A stretch of 10,714 nucleotides of DNA from Actinomycetota bacterium (GCA_012271125.1 JAAXHB010000008.1:1-10714); one strand, 5' to 3'. Positions 1 through 6,585 are shown, counted from the stretch's first letter. Numbers and translations are program-made. Notes: a model not told the origin generated them from the sequence alone.

Positions 1-43
1 TTATTATCTACTAGCTTATTTTTCCCCCTGGGCTACTATGCCC
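1..43 (-). other. Unassigned edge sequence, possibly a cut tRNA gene
   Basis: This lies directly downstream of trnS(GCU) on the coding strand and is cut by the window edge. No frame stays open. The minus strand shows a 4-bp hairpin, GGGC-ATAGTA-GCCC. In demosponge gene orders as I recall them a tRNA-Pro gene and nad4 follow trnS, but I could not fold a tRNA-Pro from these bases and see no UGG anticodon. The hairpin loop matches the loop in the third and fourth tRNA-like repeats of this window. Confidence 0.25.
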
Positions 44-114
44 TGTTAGGTAAGGGTATCTATCCCTTATTAATAGCCTAGCATGCCATTACCTATTCTT
101 TAGGCTTACCTAAC
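44..114 (-). tRNA. trnS(gcu): tRNA-Ser (anticodon GCU)
   Basis: Hand-folded cloverleaf. The acceptor stem is GTTAGGT with ACCTAAC (7 of 7 pairs) and an A discriminator. The D stem is GCCT with AGGT, with a 7-nt loop. The anticodon stem is ATGGC with GCTAT around the loop ATGCTAG, which has U33, anticodon GCU and A37. The variable region is only 4 nt (TAAT), and the T stem is AAGGG with CCCTT. It would decode AGY serine codons. The short variable region is unusual, because serine tRNAs outside animal mitochondria normally have a long variable arm. Its place just after atp9 matches trnS(GCU) in demosponge mtDNA as I recall it, which supports the identity. Confidence 0.85.
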
Positions 115-134
115 CCCCACTATACTCTTCCCCC

Positions 135-371
135 TTATAACGCAAACAATATTAAAAAAGCTATCATTAGGCAAAAAAGCCCCATTGCCTCCGATAGAGC
201 AAAGCCTAGTATAGCATAAGTAAGCAATTGTTGCTTCATTGAAGGATTCCTTGAGTAACCCACCACTAGACTACCAAACACACTTCCTATACCACTACCA
301 CTACCCGCTACACCTATTGTTGCTGCACCTGCCCCTATATACTTTCCCGCTGTTATTATCTCTCCTACCAT
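135..371 (-). CDS. atp9: ATP synthase F0 subunit 9 (subunit c)
   Basis: Subunit c forms the proton-carrying rotor ring of mitochondrial ATP synthase in the inner membrane. The 78-residue protein is typical in length. It has two membrane helices, roughly residues 9-36 and 49-76. The first is Gly-rich, with a GSGSGIGSVFG stretch at about 23-33 that packs neighbouring helices. The polar loop RNPS at 41-44 contacts the central stalk. The proton-binding acid is Glu61 in ALSEAMGLF. The start ATG lies 45 nt after the end of trnT, and the TAA stop lies 20 nt before trnS(GCU). Mitochondrial retention of atp9 is seen in sponges, fungi and plants but not in most other animals, which helps narrow the source. 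Confidence 0.97.
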   Translation of the reverse strand: MVGEIITAGKYIGAGAATIGVAGSGSGIGSVFGSLVVGYSRNPSMKQQLLTYAILGFALSEAMGLFCLMIAFLILFAL

Positions 372-394
372 ATACTTTTACCTTACTACCTATT

Positions 395-416
395 GTGTAT
401 ACCTTACTCTATACAC
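395..416 (-). other. Hairpin between trnT and atp9
   Basis: A perfect 7-bp inverted repeat, GTGTATA with TATACAC on the minus strand, encloses an 8-nt loop. It starts at the first base after the trnT discriminator and lies 23 nt before the atp9 start. It could form in the atp9 leader RNA. Its function is unknown. Confidence 0.5.
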
Positions 417-486
417 TGCCTATTGCTCGCCTCTCTCAAGCTACCTTTTATTTACAAAATAACTGCTACTTATTAGCTTAATAGGC
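417..486 (-). tRNA. trnT: tRNA-Thr (anticodon UGU), overlapping the cob 3' end
   Basis: Hand-folded cloverleaf of 70 nt. The acceptor is GCCTATT with AATAGGC (7 of 7 pairs) and an A discriminator. The D stem is GCTA with TAGC, with a 5-nt loop. The anticodon loop TTTGTAA has U33, anticodon UGU and A37; its stem GTTAT with ATAAA has a G-A mismatch at the outer pair. The variable region is AGGTA and the T stem is GCTTG with CGAGC. The first 14 nt coincide with the last codons and the TAA stop of cob, so both products cannot be cut from the same precursor molecule by tRNA excision alone. Position between cob and atp9 agrees with the demosponge order as I recall it. Confidence 0.85.
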
Positions 487-1633
487 CCCTTCTCCTTAAT
501 ACTCTCTCCTCTATTACCCCCACTAATGGCCCCAACAGTATATTATATATAAAATAGTATACTGCCCCTATTTGCCCTACTACTATATAAGGCTCCTCTA
601 CAGCCTTACTACCTATTCATGTTAATAGCCCTATATCCCCTACTAACCCCCAATATAATACTCTACTTATTGGCTTATTAGCTAACCCTTGCTCCCTTAC
701 CCCTACCATTATTCACGGCAATAACAATATTACTACTATACCACCCACTAATGCTACTACTCCTCCCGCTTTATTCGGTACTGCTCTTAGTAACGCATAT
801 ATATATAAAAAATATCACTCCGGCTGTATATGCTCTGGTGTTACTAATGCGTCGGCTTGCCTATTATTCTCCGCATCTATAAATACCGTAGGCAATAATA
901 AACACAATATACTTATTACCCCTAGCCCTATTACTATACCATATATATCTTTTACCGCATAATAAGGGTAAAATACTATTTTCCCTATATCCCCCCTTAT
1001 CCCCAATGGATTACTTGACCCCCTATTGTGCAACCCTACTATATGTATTATTACTACCCCTACCCCTATAAACGGCAATAAATAATGTATACTATAAAAC
1101 CTACCTAATGTTGCCCCTCCTACACTATAACCCCCTCACAGCCACTCTACTATTGTTACCCCTATGTAAGGTATTGCTGTAAATAAACTTGTTATCACTG
1201 TTGCCGCCCAATAGGACATCTGCCCTCATGGCAATACATAGCCAATAAAGGCTGTAGCCATCATTATTATATATAATCCTACCCCACTTACCCATACTAT
1301 CTTTTGCCTATATCCCCCGTAGTATAACCCCCTACCTATATGTATATATAACCCCATAAACAATACTGTAGCACCATTACTATGTAAATACCTTACTATA
1401 TGCCCTTCCCTTATATCCCTTGTTATATGCCCCACTGCCTTAAACGCCTCCTCTATATGGCTTATATAATGCATTGCTAACAATACTCCACTAACTATTT
1501 GCACTACTAACAATACCCCTATTAGTGACCCGTACCCCCACATATAGCTAATATTTTTTGGTGAGGGTAAGTCTATTATTACACTGTCCATTGCCCCTAT
1601 TACTCCTTTACCCTTTCTTATACTTTTCTCCAT
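473..1633 (-). CDS. cob: Cytochrome b (apocytochrome b)
   Basis: Central membrane subunit of the cytochrome bc1 complex; it carries hemes bL and bH and forms both quinone pockets. Read with UGA as Trp it is 386 residues, the usual length. Five in-frame UGA codons (at 1226, 1136, 815, 713 and 617) fall at Trp positions, including YVLPWGQMS and the Qo-site PEWY motif at about 271-274; with the standard code the gene looks broken into pieces. The heme ligands are His84, His98, His183 and His197 with the canonical spacing of 14. The Arg-Gly pair in HIGRGLYYG and the FIDAENNRQADALVTP segment are typical. I chose the ATG at 1633 because the ATG at 1642 lies inside the trnN acceptor stem. The TAA stop lies inside trnT, a 14-nt overlap. 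Confidence 0.96.
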
Positions 1634-1636
1634 CTC

Positions 1637-1709
1637 CCCCATAGGGCAGCCTTTCTCTACCTATTACTAGCTAACAACTAGCTATTATACATATATTAAC
1701 TACTATAGG
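1637..1709 (-). tRNA. trnN: tRNA-Asn (anticodon GUU)
   Basis: Hand-folded cloverleaf of 73 nt. The acceptor is CCTATAG with CTATGGG (7 pairs including one T-G) and a G discriminator. The D stem is GTTA with TAAT, with a 9-nt loop. The anticodon stem is GCTAG with CTAGT around the loop TTGTTAG, giving U33, anticodon GUU and A37. The variable region is AATA, and the T stem is GGTAG with CTGCC, with a 7-nt loop. It ends 3 nt before the chosen cob ATG and begins 2 nt after trnW. A second ATG for cob falls inside its acceptor stem. The position after trnW fits the demosponge order as I recall it. Confidence 0.82.
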
Positions 1710-1711
1710 CC

Positions 1712-1779
1712 CAAGGGATGCTTGCTTTAACAAACAATTAGCCCTTTGAAGGGGCTTGGTATTCTTTACCTAATCCCCC
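1712..1779 (-). tRNA. trnW: tRNA-Trp (anticodon UCA)
   Basis: Hand-folded cloverleaf of 68 nt. The anticodon stem AGCCC with GGGCT is perfect around the loop CTTCAAA, with U33, anticodon UCA and A37. UCA reads both UGA and UGG, which matches the in-frame UGA codons in cob, cox1 and atp8. The D stem is GGTA with TACC. The T stem is GTTTG with CAAGC around a 6-nt loop. The acceptor is GGGGGAT with ATCCCTT, which includes two G-T pairs at its open end. It sits 2 nt upstream of trnN and 19 nt downstream of trnQ. Confidence 0.88.
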
Positions 1780-1798
1780 GTATATTATTTACCCCCTA

Positions 1799-1869
1799 TT
1801 AGAGATAAGGGAGTCGAACCCCTGCTTTAATAACCAATCTATTACGCCTATCCCCTTGGCCTATCTCTA
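1799..1869 (-). tRNA. trnQ: tRNA-Gln (anticodon UUG)
   Basis: This is the most canonical tRNA in the window. The acceptor is TAGAGAT with ATCTCTA, so it has the U1-A72 pair typical of tRNA-Gln. The T arm has the classic loop TTCGACT in an AGGGG-CCCTT stem. The D arm is GCC with GGC. The anticodon stem is TAATA with TATTA around the loop GATTGGT, giving anticodon UUG followed by G37. The base at position 33 is A where U is nearly universal, so the amino acid call rests on the centred triplet, the acceptor identity and the place between cox3 and trnW. Confidence 0.83.
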
Positions 1870-1894
1870 CCCCTTTACCTAATTATACTTATTT

Positions 1895-2686
1895 TTATGC
1901 CCCCCACCAATACATTATTATATATAAGCATAACCACACTATATCAACAAAGTGCCAATACCATACTGACCCCTCAAAGCCTACTAAATGACTACTACTA
2001 TATTGCCCTACTATTAACCTACACAGGCATACCCCTATAAAGATGCTCCCTATTAATACGTGTAGCCCGTGAGCCCCGGTTGTTATATAAAAGGCACTCC
2101 CATATACACTATCTGCTATTGTATAGCTCGCCCCCTTATACTCCATATACTGTAATAGGCTAAATAATCCCCCCAATAATACTGTTACGGATATACCTAT
2201 TATTGCCTCCTTATACCGCCTACTTATTATCCCATGGTGCCCTATCGTTATTGTTGCCCCCGAAGATAACAATACTACTGTATTTACTAATGGTACCCCG
2301 TTAGCTAACATTGCCTGTATACCTATAGGCGGCCATACATTACCTATCTCTACTGCCGGCGATAACCCATTATGTATATATGCCCAAAATAAGCTAACAA
2401 ATAAACATACCTCTGACACTATAAACAGTATTATACCATACACTATACCTTGCCTTACTCTTCTTGTATGCTCTCCCTTATATGTGGCCTCCCTTATTAT
2501 ATCCCTCCACCACCCTACCATTGTCCCTATTACTGTTATTACCCCTATTATTAATACTATTATTACCCTATAATGCATATATACTATTACCCCTAAGGCT
2601 ACCCCTAATGCCCCGCTCGCCCCTACTACTGGCCAAGGGCTCCTCTCTACCATATGATAACTATGATATCCTCTCTCTATTACCAT
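1895..2686 (-). CDS. cox3: Cytochrome c oxidase subunit 3
   Basis: Core subunit 3 of respiratory complex IV in the inner membrane; it binds lipid, stabilises the oxidase and has no metal centre. The protein is 263 residues, normal for the family, with seven predicted membrane helices. Recognisable blocks are HMVERSPWPVVGA near the N terminus, GWWRDIIREATYKGEHT at about 58-74, VSEVCLFVSLFWAY at about 89-102 with the conserved helix-III Glu, GAHGLHVLIG around 208-217, and the C-terminal YWHFVDIVWLCLYI. All ten Trp codons are TGG. The ATG starts 2 nt after the last base of trnR, so tRNA excision would leave almost no leader. The TAA stop lies 25 nt before trnQ. Confidence 0.97.
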   Translation of the reverse strand: MVIERGYHSYHMVERSPWPVVGASGALGVALGVIVYMHYRVIIVLIIGVITVIGTMVGWWRDIIREATYKGEHTRRVRQGIVYGIILFIVSEVCLFVSLFWAYIHNGLSPAVEIGNVWPPIGIQAMLANGVPLVNTVVLLSSGATITIGHHGIISRRYKEAIIGISVTVLLGGLFSLLQYMEYKGASYTIADSVYGSAFYITTGAHGLHVLIGSIFIGVCLCRLIVGQYSSSHLVGFEGSVWYWHFVDIVWLCLYIIMYWWGA

Positions 2687-2687
2687 A

Positions 2688-2756
2688 ATCCTTTGGTGGG
2701 CTACCTTCCCACTACTATTGCTTAGAAAACAATTGCTTTATATAAGCTACAAAGGC
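2688..2756 (-). tRNA. trnR(ucu): tRNA-Arg (anticodon UCU)
   Basis: Hand-folded cloverleaf of 69 nt. The acceptor is GCCTTTG with CAAAGGA: six pairs plus a G-A mismatch at the outermost position. The D stem is GCTT with AAGC, with a 5-nt loop. The anticodon stem is ATTGT with GCAAT around the loop TTTCTAA, with U33, anticodon UCU and A37. The variable region is AGTA, and the T stem is GTGGG with CCCAC. It fills the gap between atp6 (3 nt away) and cox3 (1 nt away). AGG codes for conserved arginines in cox1 (for example in PRLNN), so a tRNA-Arg reading AGR is expected. Confidence 0.86.
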
Positions 2757-2759
2757 CCC

Positions 2760-3452
2760 CTATACCCCCTCCGCCTCTCCTATATATATTGCTGTTAATA
2801 GTCCATATACATAGGCCTGTATTAATGCTACCCCCACCTCTAATAATATTACCGCTATTAATACACTTATCGGCAATACTCCCCACTTACCCATTATATA
2901 GGCAAAACTTGTTAATATGCTATATAATAAATGCCCTGCCGTTATATTGGCCGCTAACCTTACCCCTAACGATAAGCCCCGCGATAAATAGCTTATTGTC
3001 TCCACTACTACCATAAACGGCCCTATTAATATTGGGCTACCCACCGGCATTACTATACTAAAGTACCCCTCCTTATGCTTTACTAACCCCATCACCGTTA
3101 CCCCCACTATTATTGTTACTGATAACCCCATTGTTACTATTATTTGCGTCGTCACCGTATATACATAAGGTAATAACCCTAATATATTTATTACCCCTAT
3201 CAATAATACTATGGATAACACCATCGGCATATACCTTCCCCCCTTTTCCCCTATATTCTCTTTTACTATGCCCCCTATCTCCCTATATATTCCCTCTACT
3301 ACTACCTCCCCCCTACCAGGTATTACCCCCCTTACCCTTATATATACCATTATTACTAATAACCCCACTAATAGCCCTATAGCACTATTACTTATACCCA
3401 TTACCCCTACTATCTTTATTACACTAAATTGTTCAAAGTAATATACTAACAC
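2760..3452 (-). CDS. atp6: ATP synthase F0 subunit 6 (subunit a)
   Basis: Subunit a forms the two proton half-channels against the c-ring of ATP synthase. The protein is 230 residues, normal length. The key Arg165 lies in SLGVRLAANITAGH (about 161-174), with Asn169 and His174 also present. A second conserved stretch, LEVGVALIQAYVYGLL at about 204-219, includes Glu205 and Gln212. The N-terminal FEQFSVIKI matches the family, so translation must start close to 3452. The in-frame stop upstream is TAG at 3459-3461 and no ATG lies between, so a GTG start at 3452 is the best choice; it overlaps the atp8 3' end by 7 nt. Oddity: the usual SRPLSLG reads SRGLSLG, with Gly for a well-conserved Pro. The TAG stop is 3 nt before trnR. 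Confidence 0.95.
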   Translation of the reverse strand: MLVYYFEQFSVIKIVGVMGISNSAIGLLVGLLVIMVYIRVRGVIPGRGEVVVEGIYREIGGIVKENIGEKGGRYMPMVLSIVLLIGVINILGLLPYVYTVTTQIIVTMGLSVTIIVGVTVMGLVKHKEGYFSIVMPVGSPILIGPFMVVVETISYLSRGLSLGVRLAANITAGHLLYSILTSFAYIMGKWGVLPISVLIAVILLEVGVALIQAYVYGLLTAIYIGEAEGV

Positions 3453-3658
3453 GCCTCTCTACCCATTACCCCCTCTATTAACAACTCCTCTACCTCCTCT
3501 CCCCTACTATTTTCCCCTATCCCCTCTTTACCCCTTATTTGCCCCTGCCTCTGCATGTCCCCCATTACCCCCCTTACTAGCAGTACTTGTAATAAATATA
3601 TTACTACTACTAGTCACATATACTCCCCGCTATAAGCCATTACGTCCAATTGAGGCAT
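3446..3658 (-). CDS. atp8: ATP synthase F0 subunit 8
   Basis: Small membrane subunit of the ATP synthase stator. It is hidden in a standard translation because codon 15 is UGA; read as Trp it gives 70 residues. The N-terminal signature MPQLD is diagnostic, followed by a Tyr-rich segment and one membrane helix at about 14-28 (MWLVVVIYLLQVLLV). The C-terminal tail is rich in Glu, Arg and Gly, consistent with a matrix-facing stalk segment. The ATG is the base next to the trnS(UGA) discriminator, with no spacer. The TAG stop lies inside the beginning of atp6, the usual atp8-atp6 overlap. The tail reflects the strong G bias of the coding strand. Confidence 0.93.
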
Positions 3659-3729
3659 TACAAGTAATAGGCTATTCTCCTATATATATTTAGCTCAAAT
3701 AAATAACATTATATTTATGCTATACTTGC
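3659..3729 (-). tRNA. trnS(uga): tRNA-Ser (anticodon UGA)
   Basis: Hand-folded cloverleaf of 71 nt. The acceptor is GCAAGTA with TACTTGT (7 pairs including one G-T) and an A discriminator. The D stem is GCAT with ATGT, with a 7-nt loop. The anticodon stem ATTTA with TAAAT is perfect around the loop TTTGAGC, with U33, anticodon UGA and G37. The variable region is ATAT (4 nt), and the T stem ATAGG with CCTAT is perfect. It decodes UCN serine codons. Like the other serine tRNA here it lacks the long variable arm. It starts 13 nt after the cox1 stop and directly abuts the atp8 ATG. A trnS(UGA) just after cox1 is also what I recall for demosponges. Confidence 0.87.
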
Positions 3730-3742
3730 CCCCCCATTACTA

Positions 3743-5284
3743 CTACCTACCTATATATACATAAGGCAACTCTTCATAAGTATGCTCCCTTGCTGGATAA
3801 CTGTGTAACCCCTCTATACCCTCTTTACCCTTATACTCTTCTCCCCTACTTATTGACTCATACACTATATATATAAACCATATTGTTGCCCCTATAGATA
3901 CCATTGCTCCTACAGACGATACCCAATTTCACCCTATATAGGCGTCCGGGTAATCGCTATAACGCCGCGGCATCCCTGCTAAGCCTAACATATGCTGCGG
4001 AAAAAAAGTCACATTTACCCCAATAAACATTACTATAAAGTGTGCCTGCCCATATACCTCTTTATAACTATAGCCACTTATTACCCCCCACCACTGGTAA
4101 AAGCCAGCAAATATGCCAAATACTGCCCCCATAGACAATACATAGTGAAAATGTGCTGGTACATAGTATGTGTCGTGCAATACTATATCTAGGCTACTAT
4201 TTGCTAATACTACTCCCGTTAACCCACCCATAGTAAATAGGCTTATAAAACCCAATGACCACAACATTGGAGTATCCAGTAGTACTCTTCCACCATATAT
4301 TGTTGCTAACCAACTAAATACCTTTATACCCGTAGGCACTGCTATTATCATTGTTGCTGCCGTAAAGTATGCTCTACTGTCAACATCCATACCCACTGTA
4401 TACATATGGTGAGCCCATACAATAAAGCCCAATACACCTATTGATACTATAGCGTACACCATACCCATATAGCCGAATATATCTTTCTTCCCTACTGCGT
4501 TAGGCAATATTTGGGAGATTATCCCAAAGGCAGGCAGTACTAGTATATATACCTCTGGATGACCAAAAAACCAAAATAAATGCTGGTATAGTACTGGATC
4601 ACCTCCCCCTAGTGGGTCATAAAAAGTACTACTTATATTACGGTCTGTTAATAGCATTGTTATTGCCCCTGCTAATACAGGTAGTGATAATAGTAGCAAT
4701 ATTGCCGTCACTAACACTGCCCATACAAACAATGGCATCCTCTCTAGTGTTATACCCCCTACTCGCATATTGCTTATAGTTGTTATAAAGTTTATTGCAC
4801 CCAATATAGAGGAAATCCCCGCTAAATGTAAGCTTACTATAGCCATATCCACTGACCCGCCGGAATGCCCTATTATTCCCGCTAGTGGAGGATATACTGT
4901 CCAACCAGTACCTACCCCCTCTTCTACTAATGATGACCCTATTAATAATAATAATGCCGGCGGTAATAGCCAATAACTTATATTATTTAGCCTAGGAAAA
5001 GCCATATCAGGCGCACCTATATATAAAGGCACTAGCCAATTACCGTAGCCCCCTATTAATACTGGCATTACTAAAAAAAATATTGCTGTAAAAGCATGCG
5101 CTGTTACTAATACATTATATAGCTGGTCATCCCCTAGCATACTACCCGCCCCACTAAGCTCTAGCCTTATTATACTACTATACGCACCCGCTACTAATCC
5201 TGATAAGCCCCCCAATAATAAGTAAAGTGTACCTATATCCTTATGATTAGTTGAATATACCCATCGCCCTATCATACCTCCCAT
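3743..5284 (-). CDS. cox1: Cytochrome c oxidase subunit 1
   Basis: Catalytic subunit of complex IV; it reduces O2 at the heme a3-CuB centre and pumps protons. It is 513 residues once the UGA at 3929-3931 is read as Trp, with no intron. The metal ligands are present: His63 and His380 (heme a), His378 (heme a3), and His242, His292 and His293 (CuB). Tyr246 is placed for the His-Tyr crosslink in GHPEVY, and the K-channel Lys321 lies in PTGIKVFSWL. The sequence is strongly animal-like (LGDDQLYNVLVTAHAF, PLFVWAVLVTAILLLLSLPVLAGAITMLLTDRN split over helices V-VI). Oddities are HAFTAIFF where HAFVMIFF is usual, and YYVPAHFHY with Pro for the usual Val. Starts at 5284 or 5275 are both possible. nad4L ends 10 nt upstream. 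Confidence 0.98.
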
Positions 5285-5294
5285 CCCCTATATA

Positions 5295-5579
5295 TTATCC
5301 CCTTAATATACTCATCGCCCTTACCCCTATATTTCCCCTTACCCTATAATAACTTACTATTAAGGATAACCCTATTGCTGTCTCCCCTGCCGCTATTGTT
5401 ATTATACCTATTATCATCATACCCCCCATTACTCCCTCCACTATTACTGTCCCCTCCCCAAAAGACCATAGTGCCCCCAATAGTACTATCTCCAGAGACA
5501 ATAACATTACTATTATATTACTCCTATTTACTATTAGCCCTATTACCCCTATTGCCCACACTATTACTGATATACCCAT
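5295..5579 (-). CDS. nad4L: NADH dehydrogenase subunit 4L
   Basis: Small membrane-arm subunit of respiratory complex I (the NuoK family), part of the proton-translocating path. The protein is 94 residues, normal length, with three predicted helices. Recognisable motifs are NRSNIIVMLLSLEIVLLG at about 18-35, with the conserved Glu in the second helix, and ITIAAGETAIGLSLIVSYYR at about 60-79, with the second conserved Glu in the third helix. The C terminus ends with a short basic tail before TAA. It is the first protein gene of the transcribed block. Upstream of the ATG there are 30 nt and then the first tRNA-like repeat copy, which may set its 5' end. It is the only complex I gene in the window. 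Confidence 0.95.
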   Translation of the reverse strand: MGISVIVWAIGVIGLIVNRSNIIVMLLSLEIVLLGALWSFGEGTVIVEGVMGGMMIIGIITIAAGETAIGLSLIVSYYRVRGNIGVRAMSILRG

Positions 5580-5609
5580 ATATATCTTTTCCCCTATTAT
5601 TCCCTATGG

Positions 5610-5677
5610 TAGACTATAAGAGTATTTCTCTCTTTACTTAAGCCATTATGCCTCTGTTATCTATTAACTAATAGTCC
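5610..5677 (-). repeat. tRNA-like cloverleaf repeat, copy 1 (nearest nad4L)
   Basis: The acceptor is GGACTAT with ATAGTCT (six pairs plus a G-T) and an A discriminator. The D stem is GTTA with TAAC around ATAGA. The anticodon-type arm is GAGGC with GCTTA around a 6-nt loop, ATAATG. The variable region is AGTA. The T stem AAGAG with CTCTT differs from the other copies on both strands, so pairing is kept. Overall architecture equals that of trnR in this window except that the anticodon loop lacks one base. It ends 30 nt before nad4L and could mark the 5' end of that mRNA. A working tRNA with a 6-nt loop cannot be excluded. Confidence 0.75.
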
Positions 5678-6051
5678 TACAATAACCCCCTAATATTCCC
5701 ACTACCTATTTTTTCTATTTTTCTACCTCTACCCTACAGCCTCTTATACCTACTAATTATTTACCCCTTATTTCCCTATTAATCTTTTTTTGCCTACTTT
5801 ACCTACCATCTCTTATAAACAGCCAGTATTTCCCTATCCTTGTACACTCGCCTATTTTTACCAGATATTCCCACAAATCTCCCAGCCTATACCACCCTAC
5901 AGTACTACCTTAATTACCCCTATAGCCATTGTTTTACCCTATAATTCCCTCTATTTTTTCTACCAGTACCCTTCGAGCCTTCTTTAACTACTTATTTTTT
6001 CCTCTATATTTGCCTATTAATCTTTCTTGAGCCTACTTTACCCATATAAAT

Positions 6052-6089
6052 TTTACTTAGTAAACAATATACCTCAGCCCCGGTATACT
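6052..6089 (-). repeat. Double-hairpin element, copy 1
   Basis: On the + strand, TTTAC-TTA-GTAAA is followed one base later by AATATACC and the partner GGTATACT across an 8-nt loop (one pair altered). Other copies have GGTATATT. Confidence 0.6.
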
Positions 6090-6207
6090 TCTCCCAAGGG
6101 TATATCCCTATTTTTTCTACTACCGTTAGGGTATTACCCCTTTACTAACCGCAAGGGTACTTTACCCCTGCCCCAGCATACTATAGCCTACCTACTACCT
6201 CTCCCGG

Positions 6208-6275
6208 CGGACTATAGGAGTATTCCTCTCCTTACTTAAGCTATTATGCCTATATTATCTATTAACTAATAGTCC
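6208..6275 (-). repeat. tRNA-like cloverleaf repeat, copy 2
   Basis: The acceptor GGACTAT with ATAGTCC pairs fully. The D stem is GTTA with TAAT. The anticodon-type stem TAGGC with GCTTA forms five pairs including a G-T, around the 6-nt loop ATAATA. The T stem is AGGAG with CTCCT around AGGAATA. The discriminator is G, unlike the A of the other copies. Length equals copy 1. No codon assignment is possible. Confidence 0.72.
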
Positions 6276-6520
6276 CTCTATTACCTTATTACCTATTTAT
6301 CTCCCATCGCTACCCCCACTAAATACCCCACTAACCACAATACTCCCAACCCCCCTTGCTAGCTACTATTCCCATAACTCCCCTCGGTAGACTAGTATAT
6401 TCGGGTAATCCCTCTAATCTCCCAGCATACTACTTTACCCCTTCTCCCAGAATATTTTTTCCTTTTTTACCTCCTCCCCACTATTTATATATTAATTTTT
6501 TGTCTGCTAACTTACTACTA

Positions 6521-6585
6521 CTTTTACCCCTGTACACCATATAATTTTTACACACCTATTATTTACCATCACAGGTCACCCTATT
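6521..6585. repeat. Dispersed CCTGT...ACAGG element, copy 1
   Basis: A ~65-nt element runs from TTTTACCCCTGT to ATCACAGGTCACCC and encloses TAATTTTTACACACCTATT. Its ends form a short inverted repeat, CCTGT with ACAGG. Four copies occur in this window. No function is recognised. Confidence 0.55.

Noticed and set aside
815..1642. cob as two or three broken pieces (a pseudogene)
   Set aside because: All apparent stops are UGA at conserved Trp positions; TAA and TAG are absent until 473, and a UCA tRNA-Trp exists.
2688..2756. tRNA-Ser reading AGR, as in glass sponges and bilaterians
   Set aside because: AGG occurs at conserved Arg positions in cox1 (for example in IIRLELS and FPRLNN), so AGR is Arg here.
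2464..3441. Plus-strand open frames opposite cox3 and atp6
   Set aside because: They are rich in Leu, Pro and Tyr as expected from the complement of G-rich codons, and lie opposite well-identified genes.
4638..4973. Minus-strand 111-residue frame inside cox1
   Set aside because: It overlaps intact cox1 in another frame and has no recognisable motif.
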